Positions 47,681 to 58,947 of a stretch of DNA of 64,000 bases are shown here, piece after piece. Below the pieces are notes generated by a model, which was not told the origin of the DNA, ran no database searches, and saw nothing but the letters and a program-made list of their open reading frames with translations. Both the position numbers and the translations under genes were made by a program. Position 1 is the stretch's first letter, and the number at the start of each line of letters is the position of its first letter. Source of the DNA: Triglochin maritima (taxonomy: Eukaryota; Streptophyta; Magnoliopsida; Alismatales; Juncaginaceae); the NCBI GenBank assembly GCA_963682175.1, contig OY821777.1, positions 18,620,001-18,684,000 of the forward strand, given 5' to 3'.

Positions 47681-48734
47681 ATTAGAATGAGACCAGGTCT
47701 CAATTTAATAGAATGAGACCATAAACATGCACCATCAAGATCAAATTTAACGGTGAAAGATGAAAAGGGTAATTTCGTAATCACCTCTTCCTCCTCTTAC
47801 CTCTCATCTCCTTTCTTCCCATATGCACCCACTCCCTCGTTCTTCCTCCCTCCTCCCCTCTCATTCCTTCCCATACACACCCACCCCCTCCTTCCTCCCT
47901 CCTTCGTTCCTTCCCATCTCACCTATTCTCAAGTTTGTGTTTCATGGTGAGGTTGATTACGTCGCCTCAAATTCCCTTTTCTCGCCACCCAATTCCGAAA
48001 ATGGTGATACTTTAGTTTATTTCTATTTTCGTGTTAGATTTAACAATCTGTGACTTTTCTCTCTCAAAATAAATAAGAAAGATTTTTTCGCTTGTTTTTG
48101 TGTGTAGACGTGAATTAAAGGGAAATAATAGAATTGTGTCTTGTTTCATAGTATGTTAAACAAAATCTAAAACCTTTGCTTCCCATAATCGCTTCTATAC
48201 CTTCTCATGTGTTTATTTAGCATCACTAAGTCGTTTCTTTACTTTTTTCTCATCGAAGGCAGGAATTGCTGCAATGAGTGCGTCTAAGATTTCACATGTG
48301 ATTCTCGACTTGCAATGAGTGCATCTAAGTTGTAGCAATTCAACTGTATTTGTGTATTAAATGTATTTTGTATTGTATTGAACGCATATAGATGTATATT
48401 CACTGGAAATTTTATTTACGAAAATGATGCAGTTGTGTATTTTAATGATGTAATTGTATATTAAACTTTTAGAGTTGTGTATATTAAACTTATAATCCAG
48501 TTGTGTATTTTAATAATGATTTTTCAAAAATATTCTCTAACCAAAATATGCAATATAGGAAGAATACATTGTTTGAGTAAATGCAATCAATAATGGACGA
48601 ATTCATTCATCAAACATAATGCAAATAGAAAATACATTGTTTGAAACTTTGAGTTCATATGCATGTAGAAATTACATTAATAGTATCATTTTTTGGGTTT
48701 AATGAACTTATATGTTTACTACTGCTATTGTTGT

Positions 48735-48985
48735 GTAGCAATTTGATATAGTTGTGTATTAAACCAATAAAGTTCTGCATTAAACCAGTAAGATATAATA
48801 ATGTAAGATAGTGATATAGAATAGACTTGGGTATTAAACTGATATGGTTGTGTAAAATAATGATAGTTGTGTATTAAAATAGCACGGCTCTGTATTAAAC
48901 CAATAGAGTTGTATCTTAAAATGATATAATTGTCTATTTAATTGATAAAGTAGTGTAAGAATCTGATAAAATTGTGTGTTTACTA
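48735..48985. repeat. Degenerate minisatellite, about 21-bp unit
   Basis: Repeated variants of GTTGTGTATTAAAATGATATA. Scattered copies recur through 49470-49560 and inside each 1.06-kb unit. The short open frames on the reverse strand (…FNTQLYHF… type) are products of this repeat. Confidence 0.7.
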
Positions 48986-49334
48986 CAGGTTTGAAATAAC
49001 TTTGACATTCCAAAGAGAAAGAGAAAATAGATGGGACTTTGATAGTAGAAAAAGAATACATCACTTCATCACAAGATGGGTAATGGAGAAACTAATGGTC
49101 AATGTTTATACACTGAATATCTTCAAGCTCTTCCAAAATCAATTGGATAAATCTTTGTCGTGTAACGTCAAGATTGGAATGTCAGAAAATAATTTAGTTA
49201 TTTACTTTATAACAAATATAGATGATGATTTGAGTTCAATTAGAGAGGTGATATGTTATAATGAAGAAAAAAAGCTTCGTGTGAATGTTGTTTGTTATTT
49301 ATACATTGATGTATCAACTAAATATTCCATATGA
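48972..49334 (+). CDS. Hypothetical 120-codon frame, possible exon
   Basis: Open frame between repeat blocks. An acceptor-like TACTACAG at 48981-48988 precedes the more protein-like part (FEITLTFQRERENRWDF, then MEKLMVNVYTLNIFKLFQ, NIDDDLSSIREVICYNEEKK). Amino acid use looks plausible, but I recognise no family and the frame's first codons lie in the repeat. It could be a captured or eroded exon inside the long-TIR element, or chance. Confidence 0.22.
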   Translation: MCVYYRFEITLTFQRERENRWDFDSRKRIHHFITRWVMEKLMVNVYTLNIFKLFQNQLDKSLSCNVKIGMSENNLVIYFITNIDDDLSSIREVICYNEEKKLRVNVVCYLYIDVSTKYSI

Positions 49335-49718
49335 TATCTTATTTACTTAAAAATTGCTTATATGTGTAGACTTGTATGATTTGATAATGATAGATTGCAT
49401 GACATATTTTTACAAATGTTTTTGTTGCTTGACGGATTTGGTGAATGAGTTTTATGAAGGAATTGCAGAACTTGTGTAATAAAATGATACCATTGTGTAT
49501 TGACATGATATATTGGTGTTATAAACATATATTGTTGTGTATTAAACACATATTGATGTGTATTTACTAGAAGTTTTATTTAAAAAAGTGATGCAGTTTT
49601 GTAAAGTGCTTCATGTCATTTCTATCTCCAATATTTCTCTTTCCTCTATCTCTCTTTCTCTCCTATAGAAAAATATGCAACACATCTCGCTCACCTAGTC
49701 ATCCCCTACTATAGTAGT

Positions 49719-50593
49719 TTAGTCTTTTGTGAGACCGTTAGCATCTATGGTAGGGGATGTCCACAAGCTTCATAAGTTGACTTCAATTAATAATTTATAT
49801 GTCTGATTACAAAAATATACAAAATCAAACATTTCCCCTCTCCCCAACACCAATCAATGTTTTAACTCTCATACCATGTACAACAACATGAACCCTCCAT
49901 CTACTTCATTTCCTCCACAAGGATCAACAATTCATGTTTATGTATGTATCTTTTTTAGAATCATATGTTGCTCGTTACTTCTTATCTGGCGACAACCAAT
50001 TCTATTTGTGTATTAAACGTATTCTATTATGTATTGAACGCATATAGATGTGTATTCGCTGAAAGTTTTATTTAAGAAAGTAATGCGGTTTTGTAGAGTG
50101 CTTCCTATCATTTCTATTCCTATAAAAAAGTATGTCATACTATAGTAATTTAGTCTTACGTGAGTCTGTTAGCATCTATAGTAGACTTAACTGGGGATAT
50201 CTACAAGCTTCCTAAGTTGACTTTAATTAATCATTTATATGTATGATCACAAAAATATACAAAATCAAACATTTCCCCTCTCCCCAACACCAACCAATGC
50301 CTTAACTCTCATACCATGCTTTAATATACACAACTTTTAGAGTTGTGTATATTAAACTTATAATGCAGTTGTGTATTTTAATAATGATTTTTGTAAAATG
50401 TTCTCTAACCAAAATATCCAATAGACTAGTTAAACTATACTAAACAACATTATATTCAACTTATAATGCAATTATGTATTTTAATAATGATTTTTATGAA
50501 TTAAAGAGTTCTTGAACTTGTGTAATAAAAGGATATAGTTGTGTATTAAAATGATATAGTTATGTATTAAACTTATAATATTGTGTATTGAAT

Positions 50594-50652
<59 letters not shown>

Positions 50653-51675
50653 GATTCACGGGAAGCATATGATTTCATTTTAGTTGACATTTCATCTTTA
50701 TTTCATTTCATCTTGTTTGTCCAAAGAAAAAGAAAAATATCTTCATTTTATCTTGAATGAGTTTTTATGAAGTCGTTGTTGAACTTGTGTAATAAAATGA
50801 TTAGTCTTTTGTGAGATCGTTAGCATCTATGGTATGGGATGTCCACAAGCTTCATAAGTTGACTTCAATTAATAATTTATATGTCTGATTACAAAAATAT
50901 ACAAAATCAAACATTTCCCCTCTCCCCAACACCAATCAATGTTTTAACTCTCATACCATGTCCAACAACATGAACCCTCCATCTACTTCATTTCCTCCAC
51001 AAGGATGAACAATTCATGTTTATGTATGTATCTTTTTTAGAATCATATGTTGCTCGTTACTTCTTATCTGGCGACAACCAATTCTATTTGTGTATTAAAC
51101 GTATTCTATTATGTATTGAACGCATATAGATGTGTATTCGCTGAAAGTTTTATTTAAGAAAGTAATGCGGTTTTGTAGAGTGCTTCCTATCATTTCTATT
51201 CCTATAGAAAAATATGTCATACTATAGTAATTTAGTCTTACGTGAGTCTGTTAGCATCTATAGTAGACTTAACTAGGGATGTCCACAAGCTTCCTAAGTT
51301 GACTTTAATTAATCATTTATATGTATGATCACAAAAATATACAAAATCAAACATTTCCCCTCTCCCCAACACCAACCAATGCCTTAACTCTCATACCATG
51401 CTTTAATATACACAACTTTTAGAGTTGTGTATATTAAACTTATAATGCAGTTGTGTATTTTAATAATGATTTTTCTAAAATGTTCTCTAACCAAAATATC
51501 CAATAGACTAGTTAAACTATACAAAACAACATTATATTCAACTTATAATGCAATTATGTATTTTAATAATGATTTTTATGAATTAAAGAGTTCTTGAACT
51601 TGTGTAATAAAAGGATATAGTTGTGTATTAAAATGATATAGTTATGTATTAAACTTATAATATTGTGTATTGAAT

Positions 51676-51711
<36 letters not shown>

Positions 51712-52739
51712 TATATGATTCACGGGAAGCATATGATTTCATTTTAGTTGACATTTCATCTTTATTTCATTTCATCTTGTTTGTCCAAAGAAAAAGAAAA
51801 ATATCTTCATTTTATCTTGAATGAGTTTTTATGAAGTCGTTGTTGAACTTGTGTAATAAAATGATTAGTCTTTTGTGAGATCGTTAGCATCTATGGTATG
51901 GGATGTCCACAAGCTTCATAAGTTGACTTCAATTAATAATTTATATGTCTGATTACAAAAATATACAAAATCAAACATTTCCCCTCTCCCCAACACCAAT
52001 CAATGTTTTAACTCTCATACCATGTACAACAACATGAACCCTCCATCTACTTCATTTCCTCCACAAGGATCAACAATTCATGTTTATGTATATATCTTTT
52101 TTAGAATCATATGTTGCTCGTTACTTCTTATCTGGCGACAACCAATTCTATTTGTGTATTAAACGTATTCTATTATGTATTGAATGCATATAGATGTGTA
52201 TTCGCTGAAAGTTTTATTTAAGAAAGTAATGCGGTTTTGTAGAGTGCTTCCTATCATTTCTATTCCTATAGAAAAATATGTCATACTATAGTAATTTAGT
52301 CTTACGTGAGTCTGTTAGCATCTATAGTAGACTTAACTGGGGATGTCCACAAGCTTCCTAAGTTGACTTTAATTAATCATTTATATGTATGATCACAAAA
52401 ATATACAAAATCAAACATTTCCCCTCTCCCCAACACCAACCAATGCCTTAACTCTCATACCATGCTTTAATATACACAACTTTTAGAGTTGTGTATATTA
52501 AACTTATAATGCAGTTGTGTATTTTAATAATGATTTTTCTAAAATGTTCTCTAACCAAAATATCCAATAGACTAGTTAAACTATACAAAACAACATTATA
52601 TTCAACTTATAATGCAATTATGTATTTTAATAATGATTTTTATGAATTAAAGAGTTCTTGAACTTGTGTAATAAAAGGATATAGTTGTGTATTAAAATGA
52701 TATAGTTATGTATTAAACTTATAATATTGTGTATTGAAT

Positions 52740-52775
<36 letters not shown>

Positions 52776-52929
52776 TATATGATTCACGGGAAGCATATGA
52801 TTTCATTTTAGTTGACATTTCATCTTTATTTCATTTCATCTTGTTTGTCCAAAGAAAAAGAAAAATATCTTCATTTTATCTTGAATGAGTTTTTATGAAG
52901 TCGTTGTTGAACTTGTGTAATAAAATGAT
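49719..52929. repeat. Tandem array of three 1.06-kb higher-order units
   Basis: Units begin TTAGTCTTTTGTGAGA at 49719, 50801 and 51865 (offsets 1082 and 1064) and the third ends at about 52929. The units are nearly identical. Most of the length difference is in a (CA)n(TA)n tract (50596-50647 in unit 1). Each unit contains two diverged sub-copies sharing TTAGCATCTAT, CCACAAGCTTC, AATCAAACATTTCCCC and TCTCATACCATG about 435 bp apart. One more partial sub-copy lies at 53090-53220. Confidence 0.93.
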
Positions 52930-55009
52930 ACCGTTGTGTATTGAAATGATATTGGTGTATTAAACATATATTGTTGTGTACTGAACGTATATAAATGTGT
53001 ATTCACTTGAAGTTTTATTTATGAAAATGATGCGGTTTTGTAGAGTACTCCAGGCCATTTCTATTCCTATAGAAAAATATGTCATACTATAGTAATTTAG
53101 TCTTAGTCTTATGTGAGCTTATTAGCATCTATGGTAGACTTAACTAGGGATGTCCACAAGCTCCCTAAGTTGACTTCAATTAATCATATATGTATGATCA
53201 CAAACATGTACAAAATCAATGTTTCACTGGAAGTACATGATGTACAAACAGAGTACTTATAATGTTGTGTATTGAACACATATATATTATATGCTTCACT
53301 GGGCGCATATGATATACTAAAGGAACTACAAAACAAAGCAAATATTTGGTCTCATTTCTTGAAAAAAAATAATTACTAACACAAACTTCGTCGACACTCC
53401 ACATCAAAATTACAAAAAATAGGTGTCGTAACATGTTAGATTAACATAGGAAATGTATTAAGGAGTATATAGTTGTGACTCCTTCTATATACAAAATGTA
53501 GTCACATTGGTTACAAGTATATAACAACAAAAATATGATATCTTCTACAATCCTACTTAACTCATATATCATCACTACTTTGTGGTCACTACTTCCACTA
53601 CGAAAGAATCATACTTCCACTTAAGGCAAAACTCCTGACAACAAAGGCAGAAACTCTAGATGTCCAAATAAGGCAGAAACTCCAGCAGTCCAAACAAAAC
53701 AGAAACTCCAGAACACTGTCAAGAATGATCAACCTGTAATATAAGTCTCAGTTCAAACTCTTGGGACGCATGAATCTCCTTATTGATGATCTGACAAATT
53801 ATTATTCTAAATTAGGCATCAAACAATATTAGTTTATTTTTAGAAGCAAATAATTTATTTTTGAAAGAAAAAACCTACTCAATATTACTTTATAATAAGA
53901 CAATATTAAACAACAACTACTAAGGATCTGGACATGTAATCTAACACACGCCGGTTTATATCGGATATCAACACATCCAAATTCTTTCTGACTTCCAATA
54001 ATTCATCCTACTGTCACTATAAGAAGCGAAAGAACAAATAATAACTACAAATAATAACACAAGTGAAAGAACTACAAATAATAACACAAGTTGGATTTAG
54101 ATTTCACGTCCTGCACATGAAAAGCACTTAAAGAATTTAAAACTCGGTGAAGAAACATGTAACAATTATAAACTAAAATTACAAAGCATATTACAAAACC
54201 TCTCGTATAGGAAACGTTAAAAAGTCACACACTCAATTACAATGGAAATCGACAACTATAAACTTCTAACTAGTTCCTCCATGGGATCCAAACCCAAAGG
54301 GTCATTTTCACTTCATCCTGTAATTGTCATAATTATATATTTGTATTGTTTGCTCTACCACCACAAAATAATATAATCATCAAACTGCTACATACTTTAT
54401 GACATTTTCTAAAGCATTATATTTCCCAGTTAGAGACGTCAGTGATTGCAAGTCTTTAAAAAAAATTCCTGCTAGTTCTTTAGTTTGAATTATTAATAAG
54501 TTTAACTTGACAAAATGCAAAATGTGTTACTAGTAAACACCAAATTGTCTAGTATCTTTTGACTTTAAAAGGATAAGTTATTCTGAAATTCTTGAAAAAT
54601 TAGCTTCCTCAAATGTCAAAATGTAGAAAGCAATACGACACCGAGATGAAGTTTTCTCACTCACCGGATTATACTTCCTTAGATGTCCTTCGATGTTTTA
54701 GCTATATATTACTGACATTCAAAATGTTGTTTAACAATGGACACAAGGTGTTTCTCTGATCAAGTTAAGTAGGCAAAAAACGATAGTCCAAACTAAATAA
54801 AGAAGTAACAGTGATAAGGTTAAAGGAGGAAAAATTTGCACGATGAAAGTGGGTTAGAGAATATAAATAAATGATGAACAAGTAAGCAATATGAGAAATC
54901 CCAAATCGAATCTTCTTCCTCTTTGGCGAAGGAAACGGTGAAGTGGATTAAAATAGTAACAATTTTGTTAAAAACAATTAATACAAAAAACAACAAATAA
55001 TTAATACCA
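52930..55009. other. Long-TIR element interior, no gene recognised
   Basis: AT-rich, with leftover minisatellite copies to about 53300 and a partial higher-order sub-copy at 53090-53220. The rest shows no coding region. Confidence 0.4.
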
Positions 55010-55035
55010 CCACCTGCAGTAGCAGCAATCTCCGA

Positions 55036-55410
55036 TCAGATCTTATCGAGTTTGTCGGCCTTGACAAGGGGATTGGCGCGAGCGATGGCCTCCTTCCCAT
55101 CCGACTTGAAGTCGAAGCCGCAGGTGTGGTGCTCAGGGTAGCGGTGGATCCCGCAGAAGGTCTCCCTGCAGCGACACCGGAACCCTATGAGCCCGACCTT
55201 CTTCCGGCTGGCGGAGCAGCAGTTGGGCTGCTGCGGATGAGGGATGGGATCAGCGGATGAGGAGGAGGAGGAGGAGGAGGAGGAGGAGGAAGGTTGGGAA
55301 GAAGGGAGGACGGATGTTGGAGAGAGTAGGAAGGGACGGAAGGAGTTCTCAACGGAGAAAAAGAGGAACCGGGAAGAAGATGGTGTGGTGTGTTGCGTAG
55401 CATAGCGTGA
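55036..55410 (-). pseudogene. AN1-type zinc-finger (stress-associated protein-like) fragment
   Basis: The minus-strand open frame from 55410 to TGA 55038-55036 has 125 codons and no in-frame ATG. The last 65 residues match the AN1 domain and tail of plant stress-associated proteins: KKVGLIGFRCRCRETFCGIH, RYPEHHTC, FDFKSDGKEAIARANPLV, KADKLDKI. In the family the domain binds two zinc ions. Here the expected C-x2-C opening reads CSAS, so the second Cys is Ser. A poly-Ser run encoded by a (TCC)n tract precedes it. The A20 finger usual in such proteins is absent. It lies just inside the right inverted repeat of the long-TIR element, so it may be a captured gene fragment. Confidence 0.75.
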
Positions 55411-55534
55411 TTACCAAATTACCCTTTGGTTGTATAAATTGATTGTTGGATAAACCGGCCGTTGGATTTAGATCTAATGAAGGAAGATATGTGGTCTCAT
55501 TTTTTTACAATGAGACCAGGTCTCATTGTAAAAT

Positions 55535-55565
<31 letters not shown>

Positions 55566-55566
<1 letters not shown>

Positions 55567-56069
55567 TATGATTGTTCGTGTGGCTAGAAAAATTGCTACA
55601 AAAATATTCAAAAATTGGAATGGGCCTTATAATTGAAAGTGTATAATATGCGTGGAAAATTAATTTTGATAGAAATTTATTTTATAGAAATTACATAACA
55701 TGGCTCACATTCACTAGGTCATCCTCGGTCATGATATTTATCTAAATGTCAAATCAACATTTTCTTTTTACCACATTAGCACGACATTTTTTCTTTTTTC
55801 TCTTTCTACTATTCACCCATCAACTACAACCCACTCTTAAATGTCAACTTAGTCACGTCAACACTCTCGAACTTTCACCTTATTTATTTTCCCTCATTTT
55901 AAATTTTCCACCATTTCAATTCATTATATCACATAACTTATTTATCATACCTTATTAAAATTAAATGTGAATATTTACGGAAAACTAAAAAAAATTATTA
56001 AATATTAAACGTGCGTTACGACTACAACACTTCAAAATTAAAATAAAACACAATTAATAACTAGATTTC
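55566..56069. other. Intergenic, no feature recognised
   Basis: AT-rich. No coding potential or repeat boundary identified. Confidence 0.4.
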
Positions 56070-56383
56070 TCATTCCCTATGTTGTCTGTAGTGTTGCCAG
56101 ATGTTCTCCATCAAGTCCTTTTTGAGTTGCAAATGTTTACAACGATCTTGAATGTGATCTCTATTGTTCAAGTACTTGTTGATATCAACAACGCGGTCGG
56201 AGGAGAATTGAAAGGATTGATTTTCGGGAATTCTATTAGACGAACTCGGATGATCCTGAACGAATTCGGTTGTCTCCGAAATTAGCATATGTGTCCCGCT
56301 CATCCTCCACCATCATGTTGTGCATTATGATGCACGCCATCATGACATTGTTTAGAATATTAGGATTCCATGCGAGTGATGAC
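56070..56383 (-). pseudogene. PIF/Harbinger transposase, C-terminal part
   Basis: The minus strand reads MMACIIMHNMMVEDERDTYANF in one frame and, after a frameshift, DINKYLNNRDHIQDRCKHLQ and LKKDLMENIWQHY to TGA at 56070. This is the C-terminal part of plant HARBI1/ALP1-like transposases (Plant_tran, DDE superfamily). It joins the segment at 63473-64000 once element D and one ATGAC are removed. Frameshift and stops make it inactive. Confidence 0.88.
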
Positions 56384-56752
56384 TGATTGACATCATTTCA
56401 TGCTCATATTTGTATCTTATATCCATTATCTTTCACCTAAATAATGCTATGTTACGAGTTTTATGTTTAGTTTTCAGGAATAAATAGGTTTGAAGAGATG
56501 AAGCATAAAAGGACCCAAAAGCTGGGAAAAAGGACTGAATTGTGAGATCTGTGGACCAAGATGCAAGGAAGAAGGACCTGAATGCAAGACCGAAGGACCT
56601 AAGAGCAAAACAGAATACTCCTCACCATCATGGGGAGTATTTTGGCAATTCTATTCGGGTCGGAGCTCCAACATGCAAAATAGATGCATCAAATACCAAC
56701 AAAGCCTTCCAGAAAAGCCCACAATAAATTCCAGAGCGATCCGGACACTGTA

Positions 56753-56791
56753 GACCGCTAATTAGCGGTCCAAGACCGCTAATTGGCGGTC
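56753..56791 (+). promoter_or_regulatory. U3 palindrome pair, element D 5' LTR
   Basis: GACCGCTAATTAGCGGTC (56753-56770) is perfect. Relative to element B both arms have changed together (C to T, G to A), keeping the palindrome. GACCGCTAATTGGCGGTC follows at 56774-56791. Located 121 nt before the TATA box. Confidence 0.85.
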
Positions 56792-56868
56792 ACTTTGGGC
56801 CCGAATGCGCTCAAATTTCTCCAGAACATGTCTTAGAGGATTTTTAGGCTATTTGTGGTATCTTTTTA

Positions 56869-56920
56869 GTCCCACATCGGGGGATTGTCCCGGATTAGCT
56901 TTTTCCATGGCTATAAATAG
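56869..56920 (+). promoter_or_regulatory. USE-like motif plus TATA box, element D LTR promoter
   Basis: GTCCCACATCG, 32-nt gap, TATAAATAG. Identical spacing to element B. Repeated in the 3' LTR at 62543-62553 and 62586-62594. Confidence 0.7.
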
Positions 56921-57799
56921 AACTCTTCACCTCCTATTGTAATCACTCCATATTTTAAGTGGCTATTCTTCCTACTAGAAGTGAGGCCTTGAAGCACACA
57001 CTAAAGTAGGAGGATGCTACTTTTAATGTGAGTCATTTTATCAATAAAGCTTTGTGTTTCTTTCATTGTTTGTTTATGCTTCTTTTATAGTTTGTGCATG
57101 TTTTAGTTTAATCGTCTTTTATTTCTAGCTTAGTTTTAATATGCTTTCTTTGCTTAGTTTAATAATTAGTGTAATGTTTAGTGAGTAGTTCCATCCCCTT
57201 TGGGGGGTGGAGTAGATGTACATACATGCATTAGAGAATGTGATGAATGCTTTATTTTTGATGTGTTGATTAAACATGAATGTATGCTTGCTTGTTTAGG
57301 ATAGAATTTATAACTTGATGAGTTTTGCCAAAATGATTAGACACCTCTCATGCTTGTTTAGGTTCTGAAATAAACAACTTGCATATGTAAATGTTAATCA
57401 ACTAAGTTGGTGAATAGATTGATAGGTTTTGCCACACATTTAGACACTTCCTATGCTTGATAAACACCACCTTCATGTGCTTAAAGAATGTATTCTACAC
57501 CCACCTCTTTGCTTGTGTGCACTCACTCCACCCCTTAGGGGTTTTCCATTCCTGAAATTCCAGCATTCTTCCTTTGTTCTTAGCTTAGTTCTTATTTCAT
57601 CGCTTGTTTGCTTCTTTCACATTTCGTACTTGTTAGCGTAGTATAGAGTAGAGTAGCATAAACATCTTTCTCCCCTATTTTCGCCACTTGATTTCGTACA
57701 AGCAAGAGACTACTCACCTCCCTGAGGACGACCCGTACTTGCCACCGCTTCATCGCGGCCGTGCACTTGCGGTTTAAAATAAAACGTTCAACAAGTTTT

Positions 57800-57817
57800 T
57801 GGCGCCGTTGCCGGGGA
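57800..57817 (+). promoter_or_regulatory. Primer binding site, element D (tRNA-Asp type)
   Basis: TGGCGCCGTTGCCGGGGA, 6 nt after the LTR. Confidence 0.85.
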
Positions 57818-57949
57818 GGTGCCAGTCCAGACTCTTGTTTAGACGATTCGAGTGGATTTGATCTTTTTTTTTAGTTTTGTGTTGTCTCAGGACATTTGGG
57901 ATTCAAGGATAAAGCAGCAGGAAAAATTTGGGAACACTTCAAGCCCTCA

Positions 57950-57989
57950 AGACCGCCAAATAGCGGTCTGGGACCGTTGTTTGGCGGCC
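57950..57989 (+). promoter_or_regulatory. Leader hairpin pair, element D
   Basis: AGACCGC-CAAATA-GCGGTCT (57950-57969) has the same 7-bp stem as B with a changed loop. The second hairpin (57971-57989) differs from B at four bases, three of which turn Watson-Crick pairs into G-U pairs. Starts 133 nt after the primer binding site. Confidence 0.8.
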
Positions 57990-58875
57990 TGGTGAGACCT
58001 TTTCACCCCCAGTTTTCTTCTGTTTGTTTCTATTTACAGGTTAGTTATCTGGGAGCCCAATTTGGCATGTGTGAACCTATAGTTTGCTCCCCGATCAATA
58101 AATAACCAATCAACCCTCCTTTAATCAACTTGGACACTAAAACCCAAAGCAAAAGATTAGGCATTTGCTATGTTTAGGTCATGCATCATCTAGTAATGAC
58201 TTGAGCATGTTAATTGTCTTCTCTTAGTTTTAATCTTTGTCGTTGATTGCTGGAGCAAGGTACGCATTCCTTAACACTCATTCACGCATTAGGACATTCA
58301 TTAGTGAGTAAGGTTTGCATCGAAACAAGAGTGAGGTGAGTGTTTGCTTGGTGAGTTGCTTGCTAGCTTAAGGATCAAAACATCTTAAGGGGCACCACCT
58401 ATAGTCTTCAAAGATAAGGTGGGGGATTTCATCACCCCTTCCTTAGCCCCAAAAAGCACACTCAAGTAAAGCCTTAATCTAAAAGCAAGTAGACATTGGC
58501 CATTAGGACTTGGGCGCATTAGGAGAGTGAACCGGTCACGACCGTCATAGCCTGATCGGCATCGCCCACTTTGTCGATAGTAGGAGAGACGAGATCTCCG
58601 GATCTTGGCTCACTTGCTGGGCATTGTGGTCTTCGTCGTAGGGAGGTGAGGCGTGTTGAGGCCGTGTGACCTCGCAGTTAGGCATCGTCTAGCTGTAAGG
58701 ACCCATAGCTAGCCTAAGCTTGTTTGAGCCGTGTTTGCTAGACTAGGCTTCTAACCTCACCCTTTACCCACGCTAGTTTTTAGGGATTCGTCCCTTCTCC
58801 TCCGAGTCATCTTCTTCTCACCTACTTCTACGTTTTAGTCTCCTCCCCTTTACACTCTCTGTTAGCGTTTTAGGG

Positions 58876-58932
58876 TCGAGTCGAGCACTTTTTGCGAGGT
58901 TGGCCTCGTGGTGGTGAGAGTGATCGACTCGA
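58876..58932 (+). promoter_or_regulatory. Hairpin just upstream of gag, element D
   Basis: TCGAGTCGA (58876-58884) and TCGACTCGA (58924-58932) enclose an inner CGAGG-TTGG-CCTCG stem. It closes 15 nt before the gag ATG at 58948. Confidence 0.7.
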
Positions 58933-58947
58933 GAGTTCTTTGTCGAG

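Larger units (their letters stand above)
47677..55539. mobile_element. Long-TIR DNA element, 7.9 kb, unclassified
   Basis: The left end (47677 to about 47791) and the inverted right end (about 55410-55539) share AATGAGACC(A/T)GGTCTCA, a second AATGAGACCA, an AACGG phrase and AAGGGTAATTT(C/G)GTAATCAC, so inverted repeats of about 115-130 bp are likely. Both ends are embedded in (TA)n, so the target duplication is TA-rich but unreadable. The interior holds a 21-bp minisatellite, a 3 x 1.06-kb tandem array and an AN1 zinc-finger fragment. No transposase is recognised. Confidence 0.65.
56384..57793 (+). repeat. Element D 5' LTR (1410 bp)
   Basis: Starts TGATTGACATC, ends GTTCAACA. Contains the U3 palindrome pair at 56753-56791, USE-like GTCCCACATCG at 56869-56879 and TATAAATAG at 56912-56920. 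Confidence 0.96.

Noticed and set aside
50481..52818. Three similar small reverse-strand frames with repeated IY dipeptides
   Set aside because: They translate the (TA)n/(CA)n tract of the 1.06-kb repeat. The recurrence is the array, not a gene family.
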